A stretch of 44,978 bases of DNA, from assembly GCA_023139205.1 (NCBI GenBank), contig JAGLOA010000005.1, forward strand, positions 1 through 44,978. The letters run 5' to 3'. Each line of letters opens with the position of its first letter. Position 1 is the first letter of the stretch. Source of the DNA: Candidatus Pacearchaeota archaeon. Lineage in GTDB: Archaea; Nanobdellota; Nanobdellia; Pacearchaeales; GW2011-AR1. A program made the translations under genes and the position numbers. Shown in pieces: positions 27,158-36,510 of this stretch. The notes below the pieces were generated by a model. The model did not search any database and had not been told where the DNA came from. It was given only the letters and a program-made list of their open reading frames with translations.

Positions 27158-29815
27158 TTAATTGTTTCTATATTTGACAAACTTATAAATTTCTCCTACA
27201 ACAAATACAGAACTCGCTAGGAGAGTTATCATCCCAAACTCAAAAAAACTTAAGGGAACAAACTGAAATACTCTTGATATCCCCGGTAAATAAATAACTC
27301 CAAGCATCATTAATAATGAAGTTGCAAGAGCGACTATCATCCATTTATTTGAAAAAATTCCAATCTTAAATAAAGATTTTTTTAAAGAACGCATATTAAA
27401 TACATTAAAGAGCTGGAACATTGACATAGAAACAAATGCAACTGTTCTTGCCTTGTCTAAACCTTGTGGAAGAAAATATTTGAAAAGAGGGATTGTCCCT
27501 AAAACCATAAGCCCCACCATTAAAATTAAAAAAGGGATTAATTCTTTGTTCAAAATTTTTTCTTTTTTATTTCTTGGGGGATGATTTAAAGCATCATTGT
27601 GTCCTGGCTCCATTGCAAGAGCAATACCTGGAGGAGTATCAGTAACTAAATTCAAATAAAGTAATTGAATAGGCAGCATTGGAAGAGAAAATCCCATTGT
27701 CAAAGCAGAGATAATTGTGAAAGCCTCTGCAATATTTGTTGTGATTAAATAAAAACTTGTCTGACGAACATTTTGAAAAACAATTCTTCCTTCTTCAATT
27801 GCATTGATTATTGAAGCGAAATTGTCGTCAGTCAAAATAATCTCGCTTGATTCTCTTGCAACATCTGTTCCTATAATCCCCATGGCAATTCCAATATCTG
27901 CTCTTTTCAAAGCAGGAGCATCATTAACTCCATCACCAGTCATAGCAACAACTTCTCCTTGTTCCTGCAATGTTTTAATAAGCTTAGATTTCATTTTCGG
28001 GGTAACTCTTGAAAAAACATTTATTTTTTTTACAGCTTCTTTAAATTCCTGTTCAGACATTGACTCTAATTCTTTTCCGGTAAAAGATTTTGTTTTTCCC
28101 TGGACCAACCCAATTTCTTTTGCAACTGCAAGAGCAGTTTCTTTATGGTCCCCTGTTTTCATAATAATTCTTATCCCGGCATTTCTTGCTTTTTTTATTG
28201 CTTCTTTTATTTCCGGGCGAGGAGGATCTTTCATTCCAACAAAACCTAAAAAAACAAGATTATTAACCAAATCCTCAGAAACAGATTTTGTATAATGAGG
28301 CAAATCCCTATATCCTAATGCCAAAACCCTTAGTCCTTTTTTTGCTAAAGATTCTGCTTTAATTAAAAATTCTTTTGTTGTTTTATCATCAAATTTTAAT
28401 TTCTTGCCAGATTTAATAAAATAAGTAGATTTATTTAAAATAGTTTCAAAAGCTCCTACTGAATAAAGTTCTTTTTTATTATCAGACTCAATTAAACTTG
28501 CCCTGAATTTTAATTCAGAACTAAAAGCAAGGTCATCAATTATTTTTTCTTTTATCTCTTTATCTAATCCGGATTTTCTCCCTAAAACAAGAAGCGCTAC
28601 TTCAGTTGGGTCTCCAATAATTTCATATTCGTTATTTTTCCTAACAAGATTCCCTTTATTACAAAGAAGAGAAATTTTCAAAATTTTTCTAAGCAAAGGA
28701 AATTTAAGAGGATTTATTGGTTTTTTATTTTGTAAAAATTTTCCCAAAGGTTCCCATGCATTTCCCGTGATATTAAATTCTTCATCAGAAGTAATAATTT
28801 CTTCCACCATCATGGAATTCTTAGTTAAAGTTCCTGTTTTATCTGTAGCTATAATTGTTGCAACTCCTAAAGTTTCAACTGCAGGCAAATGTCTTATCAC
28901 TGCATTTCTTTTTGCCATACGCCTAGCCCCAATTGCTAAAACAATAATTAAAACTGCAGGCAACCCCTCTGGAATTCCTGAAACTAATGTGGCAATAGTA
29001 AACAGAAAAATTTCAAAAAATTCTAATTTATTTATAAAAAAACCAATAACAAAAGTTAAAGCAGCCCCTATTCCTGCAAAAATAGACATTTGAATTGCAA
29101 GTTGAGTTACTTTTTTATTAAAGTGCATTTTTGGCTGAACAATTTCCTGAATTGATTTTGCAACTTGCCCAACTGCTGTGTGATTTGCTGTTTCTACAAT
29201 TACTGCTTTTGCCTCTCCTGAAACAACTAAAGTTCCCATAAAAACCATATTAACACGGTCTCCTAAAGAAGCAGATTTTTCTAAGATTTTCAAGTTTTTT
29301 TCTACAGGAAAAGATTCTCCTGTTAATGAAGCTTCCTGAGTTCTGAAATTTTTTAGTTCTATTAAACGTGCATCTGCAGGAATTTTATCTCCTTCTTCTA
29401 GAAAGATTATATCTCCCGGAACAATTCTTTCTGAGGGTATTTTTATTAATTGATTATTTCTATAAACTTTTGCGTAAGAAACAATTAATTTTTTCAAAGC
29501 ATCTATTGCTTTTTCTGCTTTTCTTTCCTGGACAAAACCAATTGTAGCATTAATTAAAACCACTGCTAAAATCACATAACCATCTACAAGATGGTCAAAA
29601 ACAAAAGAAATAATCATAGCAACAAATAAAACATAAATTAATGGGCTGTTAAATTGTTTGAGAAAAATTAATATTTGAGGGGTTTTCTTTTTTTTAGAAA
29701 TTTGATTTAATCCAACTTCCCTTAATCTTTTTTCTGCCTGACCCTGGGTTAACCCTTCGTTTGAAGTTTTTAATTCTTCAAATATCTCCTCTTTTATTTT
29801 GGAATGCCATTCCAT
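27158..29815 (-). CDS. cation-transporting P-type ATPase (Ca2+-ATPase-like)
   Basis: EASLTGES, DKTGTLT, MTGDGVNDAPALKRADIGIAMG, TDTPPGIALAMEP. Confidence 0.96.
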   Translation of the reverse strand: MEWHSKIKEEIFEELKTSNEGLTQGQAEKRLREVGLNQISKKKKTPQILIFLKQFNSPLIYVLFVAMIISFVFDHLVDGYVILAVVLINATIGFVQERKAEKAIDALKKLIVSYAKVYRNNQLIKIPSERIVPGDIIFLEEGDKIPADARLIELKNFRTQEASLTGESFPVEKNLKILEKSASLGDRVNMVFMGTLVVSGEAKAVIVETANHTAVGQVAKSIQEIVQPKMHFNKKVTQLAIQMSIFAGIGAALTFVIGFFINKLEFFEIFLFTIATLVSGIPEGLPAVLIIVLAIGARRMAKRNAVIRHLPAVETLGVATIIATDKTGTLTKNSMMVEEIITSDEEFNITGNAWEPLGKFLQNKKPINPLKFPLLRKILKISLLCNKGNLVRKNNEYEIIGDPTEVALLVLGRKSGLDKEIKEKIIDDLAFSSELKFRASLIESDNKKELYSVGAFETILNKSTYFIKSGKKLKFDDKTTKEFLIKAESLAKKGLRVLALGYRDLPHYTKSVSEDLVNNLVFLGFVGMKDPPRPEIKEAIKKARNAGIRIIMKTGDHKETALAVAKEIGLVQGKTKSFTGKELESMSEQEFKEAVKKINVFSRVTPKMKSKLIKTLQEQGEVVAMTGDGVNDAPALKRADIGIAMGIIGTDVARESSEIILTDDNFASIINAIEEGRIVFQNVRQTSFYLITTNIAEAFTIISALTMGFSLPMLPIQLLYLNLVTDTPPGIALAMEPGHNDALNHPPRNKKEKILNKELIPFLILMVGLMVLGTIPLFKYFLPQGLDKARTVAFVSMSMFQLFNVFNMRSLKKSLFKIGIFSNKWMIVALATSLLMMLGVIYLPGISRVFQFVPLSFFEFGMITLLASSVFVVGEIYKFVKYRNN

Positions 29816-29865
29816 AATTATATAAAAATAGTAAGGTTTAAAAATTCATTCTTCTCTTTGATTTT

Positions 29866-30180
29866 GTAAGTTGGGTAGTTAACTTCGGGACTCTGACATT
29901 AAATTGTCAAGAAATAAAAATGATTTCTGGGTTCTGTGGAAGGTCCGCCCACCACAATAAAGTTATCAGGAGAAATCCTGGCTATCGTGAGGTAGAGCGC
30001 TGTTACAGAAACGCCACAGCTTTCGTTGAGTTATGAAACTTGCGTGGAACTTTGAAGCGAAAGATTTGATGAAACGAACATCTTAACTGGTGCAAGGTCT
30101 TGAACCGCATAGTGAAATGTTAACAAGTTCTGTCTGAATAAGATCAGAGAACTACAGAAGGTGGCCTATTCCCAACTTAC
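29866..30180 (+). ncRNA. rnpB: RNase P RNA
   Basis: Terminal P1 stem GTAAGTTGGG/CCCAACTTAC; GGAAGGTCCGCCCACC (CR-I-like), ACAGAAACGCCAC, CTGGTGCAAGGTCTTGAACCGC, ACTACAGAAGGTGGCCTATT (CR-V-like). Confidence 0.9.
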
Positions 30181-30782
30181 ATTATTCTTAAAACTTTTAA
30201 AATTATCAATGCAATTTGCCCGTTAAATCCTGCAAAAACAGGGATGATCATATTATCATCTGCATGAATAAAAAAAGTTTCTACAAATGTTGCTGTTAAT
30301 GCCATTACTAAAACAAGCATCCAATTTTGTAAGAAGATAAATCCAATAAAAAGATTAACTGCTAATTCAGCAATTACTCCTTCCCATTTTTTGTGTGGAA
30401 CACGTTTAATTTTATGTTTTCCAAATTTCATTCCAACCAAAGCTGCAGTTAAATCTCCAAAAATTGTCATTAACAAAGCTACAAAAGCAATTCTAAAATC
30501 AAAAATAGAAAAAGCGATTATAATTCCTAGCATAAAATAAACATGGCTTGCTATTTTATTTTTTTCCTTATTTCTATAAAAAACATGAATAAAAGGTATT
30601 TTCTTTTTGTGTTTTATCCTAATAAATTCTATAGATAAAAAAATAATTAAGACAAATGTTAAAGATAAAAGGGCTAAGCTTCTACTTATGTATTTTGCAA
30701 TTAAAACATAAAGAATAATTGGGATTAAAGAAGTTAAATGGATTAATTTTCTTCTGAGTTCAAAACCAAAGGATTTTCCCAT
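30177..30782 (-). CDS. CTP-dependent lipid kinase family (dolichol/phytol kinase-like)
   Basis: ELRRKLIHLTSLIPI, GDLTAALVGMKFGKHKIKRVPHKKWEGVIAELAVNLFIG. Confidence 0.75.
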   Translation of the reverse strand: MGKSFGFELRRKLIHLTSLIPIILYVLIAKYISRSLALLSLTFVLIIFLSIEFIRIKHKKKIPFIHVFYRNKEKNKIASHVYFMLGIIIAFSIFDFRIAFVALLMTIFGDLTAALVGMKFGKHKIKRVPHKKWEGVIAELAVNLFIGFIFLQNWMLVLVMALTATFVETFFIHADDNMIIPVFAGFNGQIALIILKVLRIM

Positions 30783-30905
30783 ATTTTATAGTAGATATTT
30801 CTGTATATAAATTAAGCGAAAACATTTAAAAGTCTAAAAGAACCATTATTTCTATTGGAATCTTGGCTATATGCTTCGTGGAGGGCTAGGTTCTTGAGAA
30901 AGTAT

Positions 30906-30977
30906 GGGGCCCTAGCTCAGCGGGAGAGCACATGACTGAAGATCATGGTGTGCTGGGTTCGACTCCCAGGGGCCCCA
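30906..30977 (+). tRNA. tRNA-Phe(GAA)
   Basis: Acceptor GGGGCCC/GGGCCCC, D-arm GCTCAGCGGGAGAGC, anticodon loop CTGAAGA, T-arm CTGGGTTCGACTCCCAG. Confidence 0.95.
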
Positions 30978-31101
30978 TTTTAAAATGAAAGACACCCGTT
31001 GGTTTCTTTCGAACTTCCTCTAATTGTGGAACGGCGATTTCTAATTGCCTCCGTTGAAATCGCACAAAACATTTATAAAATAAAATCTCTATACTTTTAT
31101 A

Positions 31102-31368
31102 ATGGTGAAAAAAGAGGCAAAAGAAATTGGTGAAGGACTTGGAATTTCTGGTTTTACCTTAGGATTTTTCAGCATCCTCTTAGCTGGTTGGTTAGGGATA
31201 ACAACTTCAATTTTTGGATTTATCTTTTGTTTTATTCAACAAAAAAATAAGCCTACTAAACTTGGGAAAATAGGGATGACCCTAAATATAATTGGGTTTA
31301 TAGTTAGTATAATTTTTATTATTATTTATACTTTTTATTTACCACAAATATTACAACAACTTGGATAA
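31102..31368 (+). CDS. small two-TM membrane protein (DUF4190-like)
   Basis: GFTLGFFSILLAGWLGITTSIFGFIFCFIQ...KLGKIGMTLNIIGFIVSIIFIIIYTF. Confidence 0.6.
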   Translation: MVKKEAKEIGEGLGISGFTLGFFSILLAGWLGITTSIFGFIFCFIQQKNKPTKLGKIGMTLNIIGFIVSIIFIIIYTFYLPQILQQLG

Positions 31369-31930
31369 AATGAAATCAAAAACAGGAGCAATGGAGATGA
31401 GTGTTGGTACAATTGTTACCATAGTTTTACTTATGAGTGTTTTAGTTTTAGGAGTTTTCTTAGTAAATAAAATTTTCTCAGGTGCAACTTCAAGTGTTGA
31501 TGAGATTGATCAAGAAGTAAAAAAACAAATTAGTGAATTATTTTCAGCAGATGAAACAAAAGGAGTAATTGTTTATCCTCCTTCAAGGAAAATAGAAATT
31601 AAAAAAGGTGAAGAGGGCAAAGGATTTGCATTTTCAATAAGAAATAAGGGAGATGAAAAACAGACTTTTGAGTACATTATTACTGCAGAAGATACAACTT
31701 GTTCAATAAGTAAAGAAGAAGCAACCGAATACATTGCATTAGGAGGCGAAGGTGAAAAAACTATTGGAGCTGGGCAGATTATGGAATATCCAGTACTTGT
31801 TACATTTAACCTTCCTGAATCAGCTCCACCTTGCAATATTAAATATAAATTGCTGGTGGAATGCTCAACATGTGGGACAGATTACCCTGTTTCTGATGTG
31901 GATATAGACTTACTTATTAAGGGGAAATAA
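31361..31930 (+). CDS. pilin-like/secreted protein with class III-like signal
   Basis: KSKTGAMEMSVGTIVTIVLLMSVLVLGVFLVNKIF N-terminus followed by soluble domain with Cys pairs. Confidence 0.55.
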   Translation: MDKMKSKTGAMEMSVGTIVTIVLLMSVLVLGVFLVNKIFSGATSSVDEIDQEVKKQISELFSADETKGVIVYPPSRKIEIKKGEEGKGFAFSIRNKGDEKQTFEYIITAEDTTCSISKEEATEYIALGGEGEKTIGAGQIMEYPVLVTFNLPESAPPCNIKYKLLVECSTCGTDYPVSDVDIDLLIKGK

Positions 31931-31966
31931 ACTTAAATTTTTAAATTACTTTTTCTTGAATTATTT

Positions 31967-33349
31967 ATGCCTTTAAAATTATATAATACTTTAACAAGAA
32001 AAAAAGATATTTTTAAGCCGATTCATGATAAAAAAGTCGGGATGTATGTTTGCGGTCCTACTGTTTACTATTATGCACACATAGGTAATTTTAGAGCATA
32101 TGTTTTTGCAGATACATTAAGAAGAGTTTTAAAATTTAATGGATTAAAAATTAAGCAAGTCATGAATCTAACTGATGTTGGACATTTAACTGGAGACGGA
32201 GATGAAGGAGAAGACAAGATAGAAAAAGAAGCAAAAAAAGAGAGAAAAACTCCTGAAGAAATTGCAGATTTTTATGCGAAAAAATTCTTTGAAGATTTTG
32301 ACAAATTAAACAATGAAAAACCTGAAATTATTTGTAAAGCCACAGAACATATTAAAGATATGATTCAATTAATAAAAAGATTAGAAGAAAAGGGTTTGAC
32401 TTATATTGGGAAAAATGGAAATGTTTACTTTGATACTTCTAAATTAAAAGACTACGGGAAACTCGCAAATTTAAAACTCGATAAATTAAAATCTGGTGCA
32501 AGAATAAAAGTTGATGAAGACAAAAAAAATTCCAGAGATTTTGTTTTATGGTTTGTAGAAAAAGGAAGTAAATATAAGGGACACTTATTGAAATGGGATT
32601 CCCCTTGGGGAGAAGGATGGCCAGGATGGCATATCGAATGTTCTGCTATGTCAATTAAATATCTTGGGGAGCAATTTGACATACATACTGGAGGAGAAGA
32701 CCACATTCCAGTTCACCACACAAATGAAATAGCACAAAGCGAAGGAGCTACTGGAAAAAAACCCTGGGTAAAAATATGGATGCATAATTCATTTTTGCAA
32801 TTTAATTCTGAAAAAATGTCAAAGTCAAAAGGAGGAATTTTAAAATTACAAGACTTATTAGATAAAAGCTATTCTCCAATGAATCTTAGATATTTTTATT
32901 TATCTGGTCATTACAAAAAGCCATTAAATTTTACTTTTAAAAATCTTGATAATGCTAAAACAACTTATCAAAGATTAAAAAATATTATTTCAGAAATTAA
33001 AGAGGATAAAAAAATAAATAAAACATATTTAAAAGAATTTGAAAATTCAATGAATGACGATCTGAATACTCCAAAAGCATTGCAGGTTTTATGGAAACTT
33101 GTTCGTGATAAAAAAACTAAAGGAAAATTAAAAACAATAAAAAAAATGGATGAAATTTTTGGTTTAGATTTGTTGAAAAAAGAAGAAATTAAAATTCCTG
33201 AAGAGGTAAGTAATCTTGTTAAAGAAAGAGAAAATGCGAGAAAGAGAAAAGACTGGGAAATGGCAGATGAATTAAGAAATAAAATTAATAAATTGGGTTA
33301 TGTTGTTAATGATACAAAAGAAGGAGTTATTGTAAAGAAAAATGACTGA
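31967..33349 (+). CDS. cysS: cysteinyl-tRNA synthetase
   Basis: [14 protein letters not shown] (HIGH), [26 protein letters not shown]. Confidence 0.97.
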   Translation: MPLKLYNTLTRKKDIFKPIHDKKVGMYVCGPTVYYYAHIGNFRAYVFADTLRRVLKFNGLKIKQVMNLTDVGHLTGDGDEGEDKIEKEAKKERKTPEEIADFYAKKFFEDFDKLNNEKPEIICKATEHIKDMIQLIKRLEEKGLTYIGKNGNVYFDTSKLKDYGKLANLKLDKLKSGARIKVDEDKKNSRDFVLWFVEKGSKYKGHLLKWDSPWGEGWPGWHIECSAMSIKYLGEQFDIHTGGEDHIPVHHTNEIAQSEGATGKKPWVKIWMHNSFLQFNSEKMSKSKGGILKLQDLLDKSYSPMNLRYFYLSGHYKKPLNFTFKNLDNAKTTYQRLKNIISEIKEDKKINKTYLKEFENSMNDDLNTPKALQVLWKLVRDKKTKGKLKTIKKMDEIFGLDLLKKEEIKIPEEVSNLVKERENARKRKDWEMADELRNKINKLGYVVNDTKEGVIVKKND

Positions 33350-33479
33350 TAACCTAAAGGTCACGAGCGAAAATAAAGATTGTCCTTGTCCAGAAACCTG
33401 GTGCTCAAAACATGGGAAATGTTCAGAATGTCAGGAATACCATCAGGCAAGAAATGAAAAAACTTTTTGGGGGAAATGA
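33342..33479 (+). CDS. small Cys-rich protein (45 aa), not in supplied ORF track
   Basis: Manual translation [45 protein letters not shown]; overlaps cysS stop. Confidence 0.6.
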   Translation: MTDNLKVTSENKDCPCPETWCSKHGKCSECQEYHQARNEKTFWGK

Positions 33480-33506
33480 TTTATAAAGGAGATATTAGAT
33501 TATAAA

Positions 33507-35075
33507 ATGAGAAATAAAACTATGGAAAAAAATAAAGAAGAATATTTGATTGAAAAGTTAGATGATAATTTAATTGGTAAAACTTTAGCTATAGAAGGGG
33601 TAATTGAAAGAGTGAACCAAACAGGAGGACCAACGGTATTTTTTGTCAGGGATGGTACAGGGGTGTTAGCACTTAAAGGATTTATTAAACCAGGAGAAAG
33701 AGCATACCCTCAAATTTTGGAGGGAGATTATATTAAAACAATTATTGAATTAGGGGAGTTTAATGGTGAACTTGAAGGGGATATTAAGAAAATTTCTAAA
33801 GGAGAACAAGAAAAATTAAAAAAGAAAATTGAAGAAAGAGAAAGAAATAAAGCACAGGTAAAAGATATTAGTTTTTTAGTTAAAGATAAAATTTTAGAGA
33901 AATTAAAGGATTTGCTTATCAAAGCTGCAACTGAAATTCGTTTGGCTATCCTTCAAAGCAGACCAATTATTGTAAGGCATCATAATGACACAGATGGTTA
34001 TGCTGCTGGTTTTGTTCTTGAAAGGGCCATAATTCCTTTAATTATCAATCAACACCATTCAGAAAAAGCTGCTTGGGAGTTTTTTATGAGGGCGCCATCT
34101 ACAGCACCATATTATGAGCTTGATGATTCAATCAGAGATACAGCAACATCCTTAAGAAATGTTGCAAAGTTTTCTAATAAAATGCCTTTAGTGATTATAG
34201 CGGATAATGGTTCAACACCAGAAGATTTGATGGCGATTAAACATGGGAAGGTTCATGGAGAAGATTTTATGGTAATTGACCACCATGGATTTGACGAAGA
34301 TGTTATTTCTAAAGAAGTTTTAGTTCATATAAACCCTTTTTTAGTTGGAGAATCAGGTTCAAGCTTTTCAGCAGGAATGCTTTGTGCAGAATTATCCAGA
34401 ATGATAAATCCAGATATACAAAATGTTGAACAAATACCTGCCTTAGCAGGATTAGCAGATAAAATTGATTTAGAAAATCCAAAAGTTATAAAAGATTATT
34501 TAAAAATTGCAGAGAAAGAAGGATATTCAAAAAATTTGTTAGAGGATATTTCTTTGGTTATTGAATATGTTTCTGCCAAAGTTCGGTTTATGGAAGTCAG
34601 AGAATATATTAAAGTTTTATTTGGTGAACCCAGAGATAAGCAAAAAAAATTAGTTGGATTAATGGCCCCCCATATCAAAAATTTAGATAAGAAAGGTTTA
34701 GAAATTGGTAAGGCTAATGCTGTTCAAGAAAAAATTGGGGAAATAACTCTTCAAACAATTGAAATTGAAAATGTATTCCCAGGATTTGGATTTTTTCCAA
34801 AACCCGGACGAGCCATAAGTCTTGTACATGATAATTTACAAAAAGAAACAGGAGTTAAATCATTATTAACTATGGGGCTTATGAAAACTGCAATAACTAT
34901 TCGGGCTACAAATCAAGCAAACTTTTCAATGCATGAATTAATTATTTTTTTAAAGGAGAAATGTCCTGCAGCATTTATTGAAGGAGGGGGGCATAAAAAT
35001 GCAGGTTCAATAACCTTTTTACCAAATAAAAAACAAGAGGTTTTTTTATTAATTAAAGAATTTTTAAAGAGATAG
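33507..35075 (+). CDS. OB-fold plus DHH/DHHA1 phosphoesterase (RecJ-like)
   Basis: N-terminal OB-like region; HHNDTDGYAAGF, VIDHHGFD, EGGGHKNAGSITF. Confidence 0.88.
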   Translation: MRNKTMEKNKEEYLIEKLDDNLIGKTLAIEGVIERVNQTGGPTVFFVRDGTGVLALKGFIKPGERAYPQILEGDYIKTIIELGEFNGELEGDIKKISKGEQEKLKKKIEERERNKAQVKDISFLVKDKILEKLKDLLIKAATEIRLAILQSRPIIVRHHNDTDGYAAGFVLERAIIPLIINQHHSEKAAWEFFMRAPSTAPYYELDDSIRDTATSLRNVAKFSNKMPLVIIADNGSTPEDLMAIKHGKVHGEDFMVIDHHGFDEDVISKEVLVHINPFLVGESGSSFSAGMLCAELSRMINPDIQNVEQIPALAGLADKIDLENPKVIKDYLKIAEKEGYSKNLLEDISLVIEYVSAKVRFMEVREYIKVLFGEPRDKQKKLVGLMAPHIKNLDKKGLEIGKANAVQEKIGEITLQTIEIENVFPGFGFFPKPGRAISLVHDNLQKETGVKSLLTMGLMKTAITIRATNQANFSMHELIIFLKEKCPAAFIEGGGHKNAGSITFLPNKKQEVFLLIKEFLKR

Positions 35076-35133
35076 ATTAAAACTCTTTTCTGGAAGAGAG
35101 AAGATATTTAAATAATTAATTCTAAAACAATTT

Positions 35134-35748
35134 ATGTTAATTGCCAGAGATAAAAAATTATTTAAATCCATATTAAAAGAAGAGCATGTCCAGGAACATT
35201 TGAGAGTATTGAAAAAGCACCATAAAGAAACATATTACCATAGTCTTAGAATAGGATTATTAGGGATTAAAATAGGTTATAAAAATTCTCTTCCCAAAAG
35301 GCAGATAAAATTATTAGGGTATGCAGGATTATTTCATGATTTAGGAAAATTAAATGTTCACAAAAAAATTTTATCTAAAAGTTTTCCATTAAATGATGAT
35401 GAAAAAAAGATGATAAAACAACATCCAAGATGGGCATTTTTAAAATTAATTGCTTTTAAAGAAGGTGATGTTAAAAAAATAATAATTCAAAATCATGAGT
35501 ATGGAAAAGATCCTTATCCAAGAAAGGGGAAAGATCGTAGAGAAACAAAAAGAGAGTTTGAAGAAAGAAGAAAAAAAGATTTGGAAATTGATAAATTAGT
35601 TCAGATTATTGCAATTATTGATATGTATGATGCACTTGCTCATAAAAGATCCTATAAAGAACCATTAGATAAAAAAAAGATTTCTGAAATTCTGAAAAAA
35701 GAGTTTAAAGGAGATAAAATTTATATTGACCAGATACTCAATTTATAG
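35134..35748 (+). CDS. HD/HD-GYP-like phosphohydrolase
   Basis: YYHSLRIGLLGIKIG, GLFHDLGKLNVHKKILSK, IKQHPRWAFLKL, IQNHEYGKDPYPRKG, DMYDALAHKRSYKEP. Confidence 0.85.
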   Translation: MLIARDKKLFKSILKEEHVQEHLRVLKKHHKETYYHSLRIGLLGIKIGYKNSLPKRQIKLLGYAGLFHDLGKLNVHKKILSKSFPLNDDEKKMIKQHPRWAFLKLIAFKEGDVKKIIIQNHEYGKDPYPRKGKDRRETKREFEERRKKDLEIDKLVQIIAIIDMYDALAHKRSYKEPLDKKKISEILKKEFKGDKIYIDQILNL

Positions 35749-35787
35749 GAAAAGAATATAAATCAGATTTCTTTTAAAAAATAAAAG

Positions 35788-36510
35788 ATGATGAAAAAAG
35801 CTATTTTATTTGATTTAGATGATACCTTATATGATTATGAACCTGCTCATCAGAAAGCATTGAAAGCAGTATATCCTATTGTTGAAAAAGAAATGGGAAT
35901 TCCTTTTAAAAAATTTGAGAGATTATTTGATTTATCCAAAAGTGAAATTCATAGGGAATTAGCTGGAACTGCTTCATCCCATAATCGAGTTTTATATTTT
36001 CAAAGATTGATTGAAAAAACATTGAAGACATTGGAACCAAAAATAACTTTAAAACTTTATAACACTTATTGGGATACTTTCTTAAAGAGTATGAAATTAA
36101 AAAAAGGTGTTTTGCAAACTTTAAAGAAACTTAAGAAAGAATTCAAGATAATAATTCTCTCTGATTTAACTGCGCACATACAATTAAAAAAAATAAATAA
36201 ATTAGGTTTAACTCCTTATATTGATTTTTTAGTCACTTCTGAAGAAGCAGGCATAGAAAAACCACATCCTAGCATGTTTTTATTAGCATTAAATAAAGTG
36301 GGTATTCTTCCTTTTGATGCAATCATGATTGGAGATAATCCAAATAAAGATGTTGAAGGAGCAAATTCTGTTGGAATAGATTCAGTTCTTATAAGCAATA
36401 AAGTTAAAAGAAACCAATTTTCAGAAGATTATAAAAAACCGGATTACATTATAAAAGAAATACCTGAAATATTAAGAATTTTAGAGGATATAAAAAAGGT
36501 GAAAAAATGA
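35788..36510 (+). CDS. HAD-superfamily hydrolase
   Basis: AILFDLDDTLYDYEPAHQ, IILSDLT, GIEKPHPSMF, MIGDNPNKDVEGANSVGIDSVLI. Confidence 0.93.
   Translation: MMKKAILFDLDDTLYDYEPAHQKALKAVYPIVEKEMGIPFKKFERLFDLSKSEIHRELAGTASSHNRVLYFQRLIEKTLKTLEPKITLKLYNTYWDTFLKSMKLKKGVLQTLKKLKKEFKIIILSDLTAHIQLKKINKLGLTPYIDFLVTSEEAGIEKPHPSMFLLALNKVGILPFDAIMIGDNPNKDVEGANSVGIDSVLISNKVKRNQFSEDYKKPDYIIKEIPEILRILEDIKKVKK

Noticed and set aside
27804-28295. 163-aa plus-strand ORF within the P-type ATPase gene
   Set aside because: Antisense shadow of a strongly conserved coding sequence
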